A DNA stretch of 55,929 nucleotides. Origin: an uncultured Desulfobacterales bacterium. Its GTDB lineage: Bacteria > Desulfobacterota > Desulfobacteria > Desulfobacterales > SpSt-501. The stretch covers positions 1 through 55,929 of the forward strand of contig CALIUY010000046.1 in assembly GCA_938048455.1 (NCBI GenBank). Reading direction: 5' to 3'. The notes beneath the pieces were generated by a model. It did no database searches. It was not told where the DNA came from and saw nothing but the letters and a program-made list of their open reading frames with translations. The translations under genes were made by a program, and so were the position numbers. Below, in pieces: positions 24,759-32,912 of this stretch. Positions within the stretch are counted from its first letter, which is position 1, and the number at the start of each line of letters is the position of its first letter.

Positions 24759-26399
24759 TTGCTTGAGCCGTTTTCGGTCAAGGGGGCGAAGGCGAAGGCT
24801 TGGGTCATGGTGCGGGTGGTTCTTGTCGTGCTGCTCATGGCGGTTCAGCTGCTCGCCGGCTTCGGGGAGGATCTGGCCCTGCGTTTGCAACCCGCCAGGG
24901 AGGGCGAGCGGGCGGTCCTCACCCTGCGGGCCGACCGGTTTTGGAGAGCGCCGGACGGAGAGGAGTTCCTGCCGGGGGAGATCGTGGTCGGATTCCGCCG
25001 GACCCTCACCGCGGATGACTTGCAACGGATCCGGCAGTTCGCGGCGCGGCGGGGGGATTTCCTGCCGCGCGAAATCTCCGCCGCCCTGCTCCTGGGTCTC
25101 TGGGCGATCGTCTTCCTCCATTGTTATCTCTTCGCGCTGCGGGAGGGGGGGGTCCGCCGGCGCGTTTCGCTTTCGCTGCTGCTCTCGCTTTTGATCCTGC
25201 AGACGGCGGTCTTCAAGGGAATCCTCGCCTTCACCACCCTTCCGATCCAAGCGCTGCCGATCGTGCTCCTGCCCTTTCTGGTCGTCGGGCTGCGACAGGG
25301 CCGACCCGCGGCGCTCGGTGCCTTTCTTGCGGGCTTTCTGCTCTGCCTGCCGCTCTTCGAGCGTTCCCTCGAAACCGCCGGGGGGTTTCTCCTTGCCGGG
25401 ACCGCGGCCGTCATGTTCGCCCCGCAGGATCTTCGCCTCCGAAAGGCCCTCGTCCCCGCCTTGGGAATCGGTCTGTTGCACACGCTCTGGGTCGGCATCG
25501 AGCGGGTCGAGGGACTCGCCCTCCCTGCCGGGGTTTCGCTCGCGGAGCTCGGAGAGCGCCTCGCCGCCGCCGCCTGGGCCGAGCCGAGCCTCGGGGCGGG
25601 GTTGGCCGTCCCGGCGGCGGCCGGGCTGGCCCGGGTGCTGCTGCCGGGGCTGCGCGCCCTGATGGACGTGGGTTCGCTGCTCACCCTGCGCCGGTTCGCC
25701 GACCTCGAGCATCCGCTGCTCAAGAAACTCTTTGCGGAGGCCCCGGGGACCTATCAGCACTCCCTCAACGTCGCCTACCTCGCCCAGGCCGCCGGCGAGG
25801 CGATCGGCGCCGACGGGGTTCTGCTGCGCGTGGGGGCCTATTTTCACGACATCGGCAAGTTGGACCGCCCCGAGGCCTTCGTCGAAAATCAGCGAAACGG
25901 CATCAACCCCCACGACGACCTCGACCCGCGGGAGAGTTGCACCATTCTCTTCGAGCACGTCACCCGCAGCCGGACCGTCTGCCGCGCGGCCGGCCTGCCG
26001 GGACCCGTCCGGGACCTCGTCGCCCAACACCACGGAACCCAACTCGTCGAGTATTTCTACCAGAAGGCCCTCGCTCGATCTCCCCAGGCGGCGCTGCACG
26101 AGCAGGAGTTCCGTTACCCCGGCCCGAAACCGCGCAGCCCGGAGGCGGCCTTGCTGATGATCGCCGATGCCGTCGAGGCCGCCTCGCGCACGCTCGAACG
26201 GCCCGGCCGCGAGGCGTTCGAGGAGCTCGTGCGGCGGATCGTGCTCGGACGCATCGCCGACCAGCAGTTCTGCGAGTGCGTCCTCGACACCCAGGAGATC
26301 GACGCCGTGATGCGCGCCCTGGTCGACGCCCTGGAGGCCGCCTTCCACGGACGGATCGTCTATCCCTGGCAGCGATCCACCGTCGCCCGGAAGCCCTGA
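24759..26399 (+). CDS. Membrane HD-domain phosphohydrolase (short 7TMR-HD/PgpH type)
   Basis: Cyclic-dinucleotide-phosphodiesterase-like membrane protein of up to 546 residues. One helix near the N-terminus (VMVRVVLVVLLMAVQLLAGF) is followed by a small extracytoplasmic segment of about 75 residues, where PgpH has a much larger domain. A block of hydrophobic helices follows from about 105 to 310. The HDIG-type HD domain (about 320-500) shows TYQHSLNVAYLAQAAG, YFHDIGKLDRPE, the ENQRNGINPHDDLDP motif diagnostic of the PgpH group, VAQHHGTQLVEYFY and ADAVEAASRTL. PgpH proteins hydrolyse c-di-AMP; activity here is inference. The start is unsure: TTG at 24759 has only a distant ribosome-binding site, and ATG at 24807 would begin right at the first helix. 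Confidence 0.88.
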   Translation: MLEPFSVKGAKAKAWVMVRVVLVVLLMAVQLLAGFGEDLALRLQPAREGERAVLTLRADRFWRAPDGEEFLPGEIVVGFRRTLTADDLQRIRQFAARRGDFLPREISAALLLGLWAIVFLHCYLFALREGGVRRRVSLSLLLSLLILQTAVFKGILAFTTLPIQALPIVLLPFLVVGLRQGRPAALGAFLAGFLLCLPLFERSLETAGGFLLAGTAAVMFAPQDLRLRKALVPALGIGLLHTLWVGIERVEGLALPAGVSLAELGERLAAAAWAEPSLGAGLAVPAAAGLARVLLPGLRALMDVGSLLTLRRFADLEHPLLKKLFAEAPGTYQHSLNVAYLAQAAGEAIGADGVLLRVGAYFHDIGKLDRPEAFVENQRNGINPHDDLDPRESCTILFEHVTRSRTVCRAAGLPGPVRDLVAQHHGTQLVEYFYQKALARSPQAALHEQEFRYPGPKPRSPEAALLMIADAVEAASRTLERPGREAFEELVRRIVLGRIADQQFCECVLDTQEIDAVMRALVDALEAAFHGRIVYPWQRSTVARKP

Positions 26400-26411
26400 G
26401 CCGCCCGCCGC

Positions 26412-26440
26412 TTGCACGACGTCTTCGCCCGTGATACACA
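26412..26440 (+). promoter_or_regulatory. Possible kor promoter
   Basis: TTGCAC (26412-26417) and TACACA (26435-26440) with a 17-base spacer, 62 bases before the korA start. Confidence 0.4.
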
Positions 26441-26501
26441 GACAGCCTTTTTGCGGGGGCCCCTGCGGGTCCCGAAAGCGTTTTCCCGAAAGGATCGCCC
26501 C

Positions 26502-27623
26502 ATGGCCAGGGTCTGGCTCGACGGCAACGAAGCGGTCGCCCGCGGGGCGGTAGCGGCCGGCTGCCGCTTTTTCGCCGGCTATCCGATCACCCCGGCGACC
26601 GGCATCCTCAATCACATGCTCGCCCTGCTCCCTCCGGCGGGCGGGATCTGCCTGCAGGGCGAGGACGAAATCGCCTCGATCGGTTTCTGCATCGGGGCCT
26701 CCATGGCGGGCCTGCGGGCGATGACGGCGACCTCGGGGCCGGGGATCAGCCTCTACAGCGAGCAGATCTCCTTCGCCGTGGGCAGCGAGATCCCGCTGGT
26801 CATCGTCGACGTCCAGCGGCTGGGGCCCTCGACCGGCTCGGCGACCCGCGGCGCGGACGGCGACATCCAGTTTCTGCAGTGGGGCAACAGCGGCGGACTG
26901 CCCGTGGTCGTCTACGCCCCGGTCGATGCCGCCGACTGCTTCCGGCTGGTTCAAACCGCCTTCCACACCTCCGATGCGCTTCGGACCCCGGTCTTCATCG
27001 CCTCGAACAAGGAAATCGCCCTCACGCGCGAAAGCCTGGACGAAGCGGCCCTCCCCGTTCTGCCGCCGGGCGGGCGGCCCTCCCCCCCGGAGGGCCGCCC
27101 CTATCGGCCTTTCGAGACGCCGGAAGGCGGCCGCGTGCCCCCTTTCCTTCCGATCGGCGGCGGAACCCTGGTGCGGCAGACCTCCTCGACCCATGGCGCC
27201 GACGGCTACATCACGACCGACCCCGCCGAGATCACGCGCATGCTGCGGCGCATGCAGGCGAAAATCGAGGCCGCCGCGGAAGAACTGGCGCTCTTCGAGC
27301 ACCGGCGGGCGCCGGGGGCCGACACCCTGCTCGTTACCTACGGGGTGACCTCGCGCTCCGCCGCCGCCGCCTGCAAGACGCTCGCGCGGCGGGGTACGCC
27401 CGTATCCCACCTCATCCTCAAAACCCTCTGGCCCGTCCCCGCCGGCGCGATCCGGCGGGCCGCCGAAGGCCTGCGTCGCATTCTCGTCGTGGAGATGAAC
27501 CTCGGCCAATACGTGCGGGAGATCGAACGCGTCCTTCCCGGCCGGTCGGTCGCCTTTCTCGGGCAAATGGACGGCCGGCTGATCGCGCCGGAGACGATCC
27601 TCGAGGCGGTGCTTCATGGATAG
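26502..27623 (+). CDS. korA: 2-oxoacid:ferredoxin oxidoreductase, alpha subunit
   Basis: Subunit of a thiamine-diphosphate enzyme that oxidatively decarboxylates a 2-oxoacid to its acyl-CoA, reducing ferredoxin. The 373 residues comprise the pyrimidine-binding domain (GNEAVARGAVAAGCRFFAGYPITPATGI, then GEDEIASIGFCIGASMAGLRAMTATSGPG) and the transketolase C-terminal domain (about 250-373; LLVTYGVTSRSAAAACKTL, VVEMNLGQYVREIE). The start is the ATG at 26502 before MARVWLDGN; a longer frame from 26412 covers the promoter. The beta-gamma gene overlaps it by eight bases. The PITPATGI motif and the lack of a fused gamma domain place it with 2-oxoglutarate or branched-chain oxoacid enzymes rather than pyruvate synthase. 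The substrate is not resolved. Confidence 0.92.
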   Translation: MARVWLDGNEAVARGAVAAGCRFFAGYPITPATGILNHMLALLPPAGGICLQGEDEIASIGFCIGASMAGLRAMTATSGPGISLYSEQISFAVGSEIPLVIVDVQRLGPSTGSATRGADGDIQFLQWGNSGGLPVVVYAPVDAADCFRLVQTAFHTSDALRTPVFIASNKEIALTRESLDEAALPVLPPGGRPSPPEGRPYRPFETPEGGRVPPFLPIGGGTLVRQTSSTHGADGYITTDPAEITRMLRRMQAKIEAAAEELALFEHRRAPGADTLLVTYGVTSRSAAAACKTLARRGTPVSHLILKTLWPVPAGAIRRAAEGLRRILVVEMNLGQYVREIERVLPGRSVAFLGQMDGRLIAPETILEAVLHG

Positions 27624-28914
27624 CCTGTTGAACGCGGCGCGCCCGCCGGTGTTCTGCCCCGGCTGTTCCCACGAACGGATCACCCGCAGCCTGGACCGGG
27701 CCTTCGCCCGGCTCGCGCTGCGCGGCGAGCAGATCGCGATCGTCAGCGACATCGGCTGCTCGGGGCTGTTCGACACCTTCTTTCACACCCACGCCCTCCA
27801 CGGCCTGCACGGACGCGCCCTCACCTACGCGGCCGGCATCAAGCTCGCCCGCCCGCAGACCACGGTCGTGGTGACGATGGGCGACGGGGGCCAGGGCATC
27901 GGGGGCGCCCATCTGCTCGCCGCCTGCCGCCGGAACCTCGACCTCACCCTGCTCGTCCTGAACAACTTCAACTTCGGGATGACGGGCGGGCAGTACTCGG
28001 CCACTACCCCTTCCGAGGCCGATGTGGGCTCGGGATTCCTCAACCGGCTGGAGCGCCCGCTCGACCTCTGCGCCGTCGCCCGCGCGGCGGGAGCCCCTTA
28101 CGTCGTCCGGTGTTCGGCCTACCGCGAGGACGTGGATCAGGTGATCGCCCAGGCGATCGCCTACCGGGGCTTCTCGCTCGTGGACCTCTGGGGCATCTGC
28201 CCGGGACGTTTCTCGCGGAAAAACCGCTTGACGGTGCAGGAGATCGACCGGCAGCTCGCCGGGCTGCCCTCCTGTGAAGGTCCGGTGCCCGAAAACGAGC
28301 GCCGCGAATTCGGCGCGCACTACCGCGAGCTCGCCGCCGGGGTCAAGGCGCCGGAGGCGCCGCTCGGGCTGTCGCCCCGCTTCGATTCGCAGGCTGCGGG
28401 CCGAGAGGAGGTGCTGCTGTTGGGAAGCGCCGGCCAGCGCATCCTCACGGCCGGCGAGATCTTCTGCCTCGCCGGGATGCTGGCGGGGCTTTACGCCACG
28501 CAGAAGAGCGACTACGACATCACCGTACTCCGCGGGCCTTCGATCAGCGAAATGATCCTTTCGCCGGAGCCGATCGACTATACCGGTATCACGCGCCCGA
28601 CGGTCGTCTTCGCCCTCGGGCCCGAAGGGGTCGCCCGGCGCAAGGCGCTCTGGGCAGAGCTGGACGAGGAATGCCTCGTGCTGCAGGCCGAAGGGGTCGA
28701 CACCCCGCCGACCCGCGCCCGGCAGGTGAGGCTCGCGCTGAAACAACAGGGGTTTTCCCGCCCCGACTGGGCGCTGGCCGCCTTGGGGGCGCTCGCCAAA
28801 TCCCGCCGCGTGATCCGCGAGGAGATGCTTCTGGCGGCGCTCGAGGCGCGCCTGTCGGGGGCGGCGCTCGAGGCGGCGTGCGCGGTGGTCCACCGCGTCG
28901 CGCCCGCCGGATGA
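27616..28914 (+). CDS. korB: 2-oxoacid:ferredoxin oxidoreductase, fused beta-gamma subunit
   Basis: The first 250 of 432 residues are the thiamine-diphosphate-binding beta subunit: FCPGCSHERI with two metal-cluster-type cysteines, IVSDIGCSGLFD, THALHGLHGRALTYAAGIKLA, and the cofactor motif GDGGQGIGGAHLLAACRRN followed by NNFNFGMTGGQYS. The rest, from about 258, is a complete gamma subunit (LLLGSAGQRILTAGEIFCLAGMLAG, LRGPSISEMILSPEPIDY, TRPTVVFALGPEGV), which is often a separate protein. A ferredoxin-like delta subunit is absent. The ATG lies inside the alpha gene, eight bases before its stop. The convergent biotin carrier gene ends 26 bases further on. Confidence 0.92.
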   Translation: MDSLLNAARPPVFCPGCSHERITRSLDRAFARLALRGEQIAIVSDIGCSGLFDTFFHTHALHGLHGRALTYAAGIKLARPQTTVVVTMGDGGQGIGGAHLLAACRRNLDLTLLVLNNFNFGMTGGQYSATTPSEADVGSGFLNRLERPLDLCAVARAAGAPYVVRCSAYREDVDQVIAQAIAYRGFSLVDLWGICPGRFSRKNRLTVQEIDRQLAGLPSCEGPVPENERREFGAHYRELAAGVKAPEAPLGLSPRFDSQAAGREEVLLLGSAGQRILTAGEIFCLAGMLAGLYATQKSDYDITVLRGPSISEMILSPEPIDYTGITRPTVVFALGPEGVARRKALWAELDEECLVLQAEGVDTPPTRARQVRLALKQQGFSRPDWALAALGALAKSRRVIREEMLLAALEARLSGAALEAACAVVHRVAPAG

Positions 28915-28939
28915 GCGGCGAGGGCCGAGGAAGGTCGAG

Positions 28940-29155
28940 CTATTCGAGGACCAGCAGCAGCTGGTGGGTGGAGACCGTGTCGCCCTTCTTCACGGCGATC
29001 TCCTTCACCCGACCCGCCTGAGGGGCGGGAATCGCGTTTTCCATCTTCATGGCCTCGAGGACCAGCACCTCCTGGTACTCTTCCACCGCATCCCCCACGT
29101 TGACCAGGATGTCGATCACCTTGCCGGGCATCGGGGCCACGATCTGCGTGCTCAT
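28940..29155 (-). CDS. Small biotin carrier protein
   Basis: A complete 71-residue biotinyl domain with no linker. The biotin-accepting Lys is residue 37 in EAMKMEN, flanked by the usual Gly residues (PMPGKVIDILVNVGDAV, and AGRVKEIAVKKGDTV). At this size it resembles the gamma subunit domain of sodium-pumping decarboxylases or the small BCCP of acyl-CoA carboxylases. It is transcribed away from the carboxyltransferase gene at 29379, from a back-to-back promoter, which suggests that the two act together. The ATG has GGAGGAA nine bases upstream. Biotin carboxylase and the membrane beta subunit of a decarboxylase are not in the window. Confidence 0.92.
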   Translation of the reverse strand: MSTQIVAPMPGKVIDILVNVGDAVEEYQEVLVLEAMKMENAIPAPQAGRVKEIAVKKGDTVSTHQLLLVLE

Positions 29156-29235
29156 CGGGTGGGTTCCTCCGTCGGTCGGATTGGCACGGTCCCTCAGGGC
29201 AATCCCCGCCGGGGGGATCCCGCGGGCGGCAGTTT

Positions 29236-29264
29236 CTGGTACTGGAAGGATCGGACGATGTCAA
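29236..29264 (-). promoter_or_regulatory. Promoter of the biotin carrier gene
   Basis: On the minus strand TTGACA (29259-29264) and TACCAG (29236-29241) with a 17-base spacer, about 80 bases from the ATG. Confidence 0.5.
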
Positions 29265-29295
29265 GCCTGCGCCGCGTGCCCGCAGCAGGCCTTTC

Positions 29296-29324
29296 TTGAC
29301 GGCCCTTTCCGCTTTGGCTAAAGA
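29296..29324 (+). promoter_or_regulatory. Promoter of the carboxyltransferase gene
   Basis: TTGACG (29296-29301) and TAAAGA (29319-29324) with a 17-base spacer, 55 bases before the ATG. It is divergent from the biotin carrier promoter, 31 bases away. Confidence 0.55.
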
Positions 29325-29378
29325 TCCCCAAACCCCGGCGGAGCCGGCCCATCCCGTCGACGAAAAGGAGCCCAGCTT

Positions 29379-31112
29379 ATGCGCCCGTACTTCGAGAAGA
29401 TGAAGGAGTTCGGCAGCCCCCTCAAGCCCGGTCTCGTCAAAAGCCGCGAAAAGAACGTGGAGCAGATTCGGGAAGTCGAAGACGAAATCGAACGGGAGGT
29501 GGAGCGCCTGAAAAACGTGGGCATCCCCGCCGCGGAGATCAACAAGCGCGGCCAGTGGACGGTGTGGCAGCGTCTGGAATACCTGGTCGACCCCGGAACC
29601 TGGAACCCGCTCAACACCCTCTACAACCCCTGCCGCAACGTCGAGGGCACCAACAACGTCGTCCACGGCCTGGCCAAGATCTCCGGCAAATGGGCCGTGG
29701 TCATCGGCTTCGACAACAAGGTGCTCGCCGGCGCGTGGCTTCCGGGCCAAGCCGAGGAGGTCTTCCGGGCGACCAACCTCTCCAAACGCCTGAACATCCC
29801 GCTCGTCTGGCTCGTCAACTGCAGCGGCGTGAAGCTGCCGGAACAGGAGAAGTTCTATGCCGACCGCCGCGGCTCGGGAACGACCTTTTTCCGGCACGCC
29901 GAGCTCGAAATCGCCGGGATTCCCATCCTGGCGGGCATCTACGGCACCAACCCCGCGGGCGGGGGCTATCAAGGCATCAGCCCGACCATCCTCTTCGCCC
30001 ACAAGGACGCCAACATCGCCGTCGGCGGGGGGGGAATCCTGAGCGGCATGTCGCCCAAGGGGTATTTCGACTTGGAGGGCGCCGAGCAGCTGATCGAGGC
30101 GGCACGGCAGTACAAGGCCGAGCCCCCCGGCTCGGTGAAAATCCACTATCACGAGACGGGCTTTTTCCGCTACGTCTACGACACCGAGCAGGGGGTGCTC
30201 GACGGCATCAAGGACTACATGAAGGACATGCCGGCCTACCACCCGAAATTCTTCCGCGTGGCCGAACCCCAAGAGCCGCGTTTTCCCTCCCAGGACCTCT
30301 ACTACCTGCTGCCCTTCAATCAGAAGCAGATGTACGATTTCGACGAGATCCTGGCCCGCCTCGTCGACGGCAGCGAGCACATGGAATACCGCCCGGGATA
30401 CGGTCCGGAGGTGTACACGGGCTTGGTGAAAATCGACGGCTTCCTGATCGGCGCCATCGGCAACCGCCAGGGTTTCCTGGGGGAGGACTACCCCGAGTAC
30501 GCCCCCTACGCCGGCATCGGCGGCAAGCTCTACCGTCAAGGCTTGATCAAGATGAACGAGTTCGTCGTCCACTGCGGCCGCGACCGGGTCCCCATCGTCT
30601 GGTTCCAGGACACGACCGGCATCGACGTGGGCGATCTCGCGGAGAAGGCGGAACTTCTGGGTCTGGGGCAGGCCCTGATCTATTCCATTCAGCAGACCGA
30701 CATCCCCATGATGCTCGTCGTGCTGCGCAAGGGCACCGCCGCCGCGCACTACATCATGGGCGGACCGACGGCCAACCGTCACAACGCCTTCACCCTCGGC
30801 ACGGCGACCACGGAAATCTACGTCATGCACGGCGAGACCGCGGCCGCGGCGAGCTATTCCCGACGGCTGCTCAAGGAAAAGCAAAGCGGCCGCCCGCTCG
30901 AGCCGGTGATCGAGGAAATGAACCGCCTGGTGCGCTCCTACTACGAGAACTCGCGCCCGCTTTACTGCGCACAGCACGGGCTGGTCGACGAGGTCGCCCG
31001 CCTGAGCGCGGTCCGCGGCTACCTGCAGGCATTCGCCGGCGCCGCCTACCAGAATCCGCGTTCGATCTGTCCGCACCATCAGATGATGCTGCCGCGCATC
31101 ATCAAGGGATGA
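29379..31112 (+). CDS. gcdA: Glutaconyl-CoA decarboxylase-type carboxyltransferase (alpha subunit)
   Basis: A 577-residue carboxyltransferase of the acyl-CoA carboxylase beta-subunit superfamily. The start MRPYFEKMKEFGSPLKPG, the early GQWTVWQRLEYLVDPGTWNPL block and the length match the alpha subunit of glutaconyl-CoA decarboxylase, which moves CO2 from glutaconyl-CoA onto biotin. Two crotonase-like halves are visible: the first with GISPTILFAHKDANIAVGGGG, the second with GLIKMNEFVVHC and the oxyanion-loop type PIVWFQDTTGIDVG, then AAHYIMGGPT. The ribosome-binding site is AAAAGGAG. In glutarate and benzoate degraders this enzyme turns glutaconyl-CoA into crotonyl-CoA. Here the membrane sodium-pump subunit is not nearby, so a carboxylase on a related acyl-CoA is an alternative. 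Confidence 0.85.
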   Translation: MRPYFEKMKEFGSPLKPGLVKSREKNVEQIREVEDEIEREVERLKNVGIPAAEINKRGQWTVWQRLEYLVDPGTWNPLNTLYNPCRNVEGTNNVVHGLAKISGKWAVVIGFDNKVLAGAWLPGQAEEVFRATNLSKRLNIPLVWLVNCSGVKLPEQEKFYADRRGSGTTFFRHAELEIAGIPILAGIYGTNPAGGGYQGISPTILFAHKDANIAVGGGGILSGMSPKGYFDLEGAEQLIEAARQYKAEPPGSVKIHYHETGFFRYVYDTEQGVLDGIKDYMKDMPAYHPKFFRVAEPQEPRFPSQDLYYLLPFNQKQMYDFDEILARLVDGSEHMEYRPGYGPEVYTGLVKIDGFLIGAIGNRQGFLGEDYPEYAPYAGIGGKLYRQGLIKMNEFVVHCGRDRVPIVWFQDTTGIDVGDLAEKAELLGLGQALIYSIQQTDIPMMLVVLRKGTAAAHYIMGGPTANRHNAFTLGTATTEIYVMHGETAAAASYSRRLLKEKQSGRPLEPVIEEMNRLVRSYYENSRPLYCAQHGLVDEVARLSAVRGYLQAFAGAAYQNPRSICPHHQMMLPRIIKG

Positions 31113-31180
31113 GCCAGACCGCCGGGGCGCCGCCGGCGGCGCCCCTTTACCGCCGGAAAAGGCATCCTTACGGTTCACGC

Positions 31181-32119
31181 ATGGACCGCCCGATCCGTTC
31201 GCTTTCCGCGCTCGTCGCGGCCTTTCTGGTCTTCTGCCTCGGTCTTGCCTCCGCCGCGCCGGCGGCGGGGCCCTCCGACCCGGACCCCGCTCCGCTGCGG
31301 ATCGTGCTCACCCCCGACGAGCCGCAGACCGGAGACGCGGTCCTGGTCGAGGTGGAGTGCCGCTCGGGCACCTCCTGCCCGCCGGACGTGCGCCTATCCT
31401 GGTCGGAGCAGGAAATACCCCTCTTTCCCCATCCTCTCCGGGGCCCCTCCTTCCGCGCCGGCCTGCTCGCCGTTCCGCTCTCCGCCCGGCCCGGGGAGGC
31501 CCTGCTGGAGGCGTCGTGGACGCTGTCGGAACGCCGCCGGGGCTTTCGTTTTCCGTTCCGGATCCGGCCGGGATCCTTCGCCGAAGAGGCGTTGCGTGTG
31601 GATCCGCGTCACGTGCGGCCTTCGGCGAAGGATCTTCAACGCATCCGGCGCGAGCGCGAGGAGCTCGAGCGCATCTATGCGGCGGGAGCCCCCGGGCCTC
31701 TCTGGGAGGGGGGGGGATTCTCGGTTCCGGTTCCCGGCGAGGTCAGCGGCGCTTTCGGAACCCGCCGCCTCTTCAACGGCGAGCTGGTCAGCCGCCACAA
31801 CGGGGTCGATTTCCGCGCCGCGAGCGGCGATCCCGTCGCCGTCGCCGGCTCGGGCGTCGTACGGTTGGGAAAAGAGCTCTTTTATTCCGGAAACGCGGTC
31901 ATCGTCGACCACGGCGCCGGGGTCTTCACCTCTTACTCGCATCTGAGCCGGATCGAGGTCACCCCCGGCCAACGGGTGGCCCGCAACGAAATTCTCGGCA
32001 GGGTGGGGGCTACGGGTCGCGCGACGGGGCCGCATCTGCACTGGGGAGTGAAGCTGAACGGGGTTTCCGTCAACCCGATCGTTTTCTTGGAAGCGACGGC
32101 GCGCCTGGCGGGGAAATGA
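31181..32119 (+). CDS. M23-family (LytM) peptidoglycan endopeptidase
   Basis: Secreted cell-wall hydrolase of 312 residues. A signal peptide covers residues 1-29 (LSALVAAFLVFCLGLASAAPAAG). Residues 30-130 form a beta-rich domain (LTPDEPQTGDAVLVEVE, SWSEQEIPLF), probably Ig-like and used for targeting. A short helix follows (LQRIRREREELERIYAAG), then an active LytM domain (about 185-312) with the zinc His and Asp in SRHNGVDFRA and the HxH pair in GPHLHWGV. All metal ligands are present, unlike the EnvC part of the FtsX fusion. The start at 31181 fits the signal peptide; an ATG at 31109, overlapping the stop of the carboxyltransferase gene, would add 24 residues and hide it. It probably depends on the upstream promoter. 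Confidence 0.9.
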   Translation: MDRPIRSLSALVAAFLVFCLGLASAAPAAGPSDPDPAPLRIVLTPDEPQTGDAVLVEVECRSGTSCPPDVRLSWSEQEIPLFPHPLRGPSFRAGLLAVPLSARPGEALLEASWTLSERRRGFRFPFRIRPGSFAEEALRVDPRHVRPSAKDLQRIRREREELERIYAAGAPGPLWEGGGFSVPVPGEVSGAFGTRRLFNGELVSRHNGVDFRAASGDPVAVAGSGVVRLGKELFYSGNAVIVDHGAGVFTSYSHLSRIEVTPGQRVARNEILGRVGATGRATGPHLHWGVKLNGVSVNPIVFLEATARLAGK

Positions 32120-32138
32120 GGGGGCTCTGCGGGGGGGC

Positions 32139-32167
32139 TTGACGGGGATCTCGGCTCGGCTTATAAG
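32139..32167 (+). promoter_or_regulatory. Promoter of the HD-GYP gene
   Basis: TTGACG (32139-32144) and TATAAG (32162-32167) with a 17-base spacer. The ATG follows only 12 bases later, so the leader is very short and has no clear ribosome-binding site. Confidence 0.6.
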
Positions 32168-32178
32168 GACCGCCTCGC

Positions 32179-32865
32179 ATGAAAGGAAATGCGGTGACGG
32201 AGACGGCCTGCGGGCCGTTTCGTTCTGTCGGAAGAATGGCCTCGACCTTCACATCGCTCTACGGGCCGGATCTGCGGATCCCCTCCCCCTCGCCTCCGTT
32301 GCGCCAAGGGCTCACGCTCGCGGGGCTGCTTGCCGCCCAGGACGCCTATCATCAGGGTCACGGTCGGCGGGTCGCCGCCTATGCCGAGCGCCTGGGCCGG
32401 CGTCTGGGCCTGCCGGAAGCGGAAGTCGAAATTCTGCGCCTGGCCGGGCGGCTGCACGACATCGGCAAAATCGCCTTCAGCCGCGATCTGCTCTGTAACC
32501 GCCGGCGCCGTCTCAGCCCGGCGATGGTGGAGGAAATCCGCCGTCATCCTCTGTGGGGGGGCGAGCTCTTGCGGGCGATCGAAGTCGCCGACGCCGTGGT
32601 CGACGGCGTGCGCTTCCACCACGAGCGTCGCGACGGCTCCGGCTATCCCTACGGCCTGCACGGCGAAGAGATCCCGCAGACCGCCGCGGTCATCGGGATC
32701 GCGGACTGCTTCGACGCCCTGACGACCGACCGCTCCTACCAGAAAGCCCGCAGCATCGAGGAAGCCCTCGCCCTCCTCGCCGGTTTCGCCGGCCGAAGCT
32801 TCGATCCCCGCCTGGTCGAGGCTTTCAGGCGGGAAATCCGCGACCACGGCCCCGCCGCCGGCTGA
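32179..32865 (+). CDS. HD-GYP domain protein (c-di-GMP phosphodiesterase type)
   Basis: A 228-residue protein of which about residues 45-215 form an HD-GYP domain. The metal and signature residues are in order: HGRRVAAYAERLG, the HD pair in RLHDIGKIAFSRD, RRHPLWGGELL, VRFHHERRDGSGYPYGLHGEEIP with the GYP tripeptide, and IADCFDALTTDRSYQKA. Such enzymes hydrolyse c-di-GMP to GMP. No receiver, PAS or other input domain is present, and the first 40 residues are unstructured, so the activity would be constitutive or controlled by partners. It ends 47 bases from the convergent ModF-like gene. An internal start at MASTF (residue 20) is also possible given the weak initiation signal. Confidence 0.9.
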   Translation: MKGNAVTETACGPFRSVGRMASTFTSLYGPDLRIPSPSPPLRQGLTLAGLLAAQDAYHQGHGRRVAAYAERLGRRLGLPEAEVEILRLAGRLHDIGKIAFSRDLLCNRRRRLSPAMVEEIRRHPLWGGELLRAIEVADAVVDGVRFHHERRDGSGYPYGLHGEEIPQTAAVIGIADCFDALTTDRSYQKARSIEEALALLAGFAGRSFDPRLVEAFRREIRDHGPAAG

Positions 32866-32912
32866 CCCGCCCCTTTCCGCATCCTCTTTCCCCGGGTGGC
32901 CCTCCTGCGCCT

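Noticed and set aside
23970-27776. 1268-codon minus-strand open frame
   Set aside because: Crosses the FHA gene in another frame and lies opposite the HD and kor genes; antisense shadow without protein-like composition.
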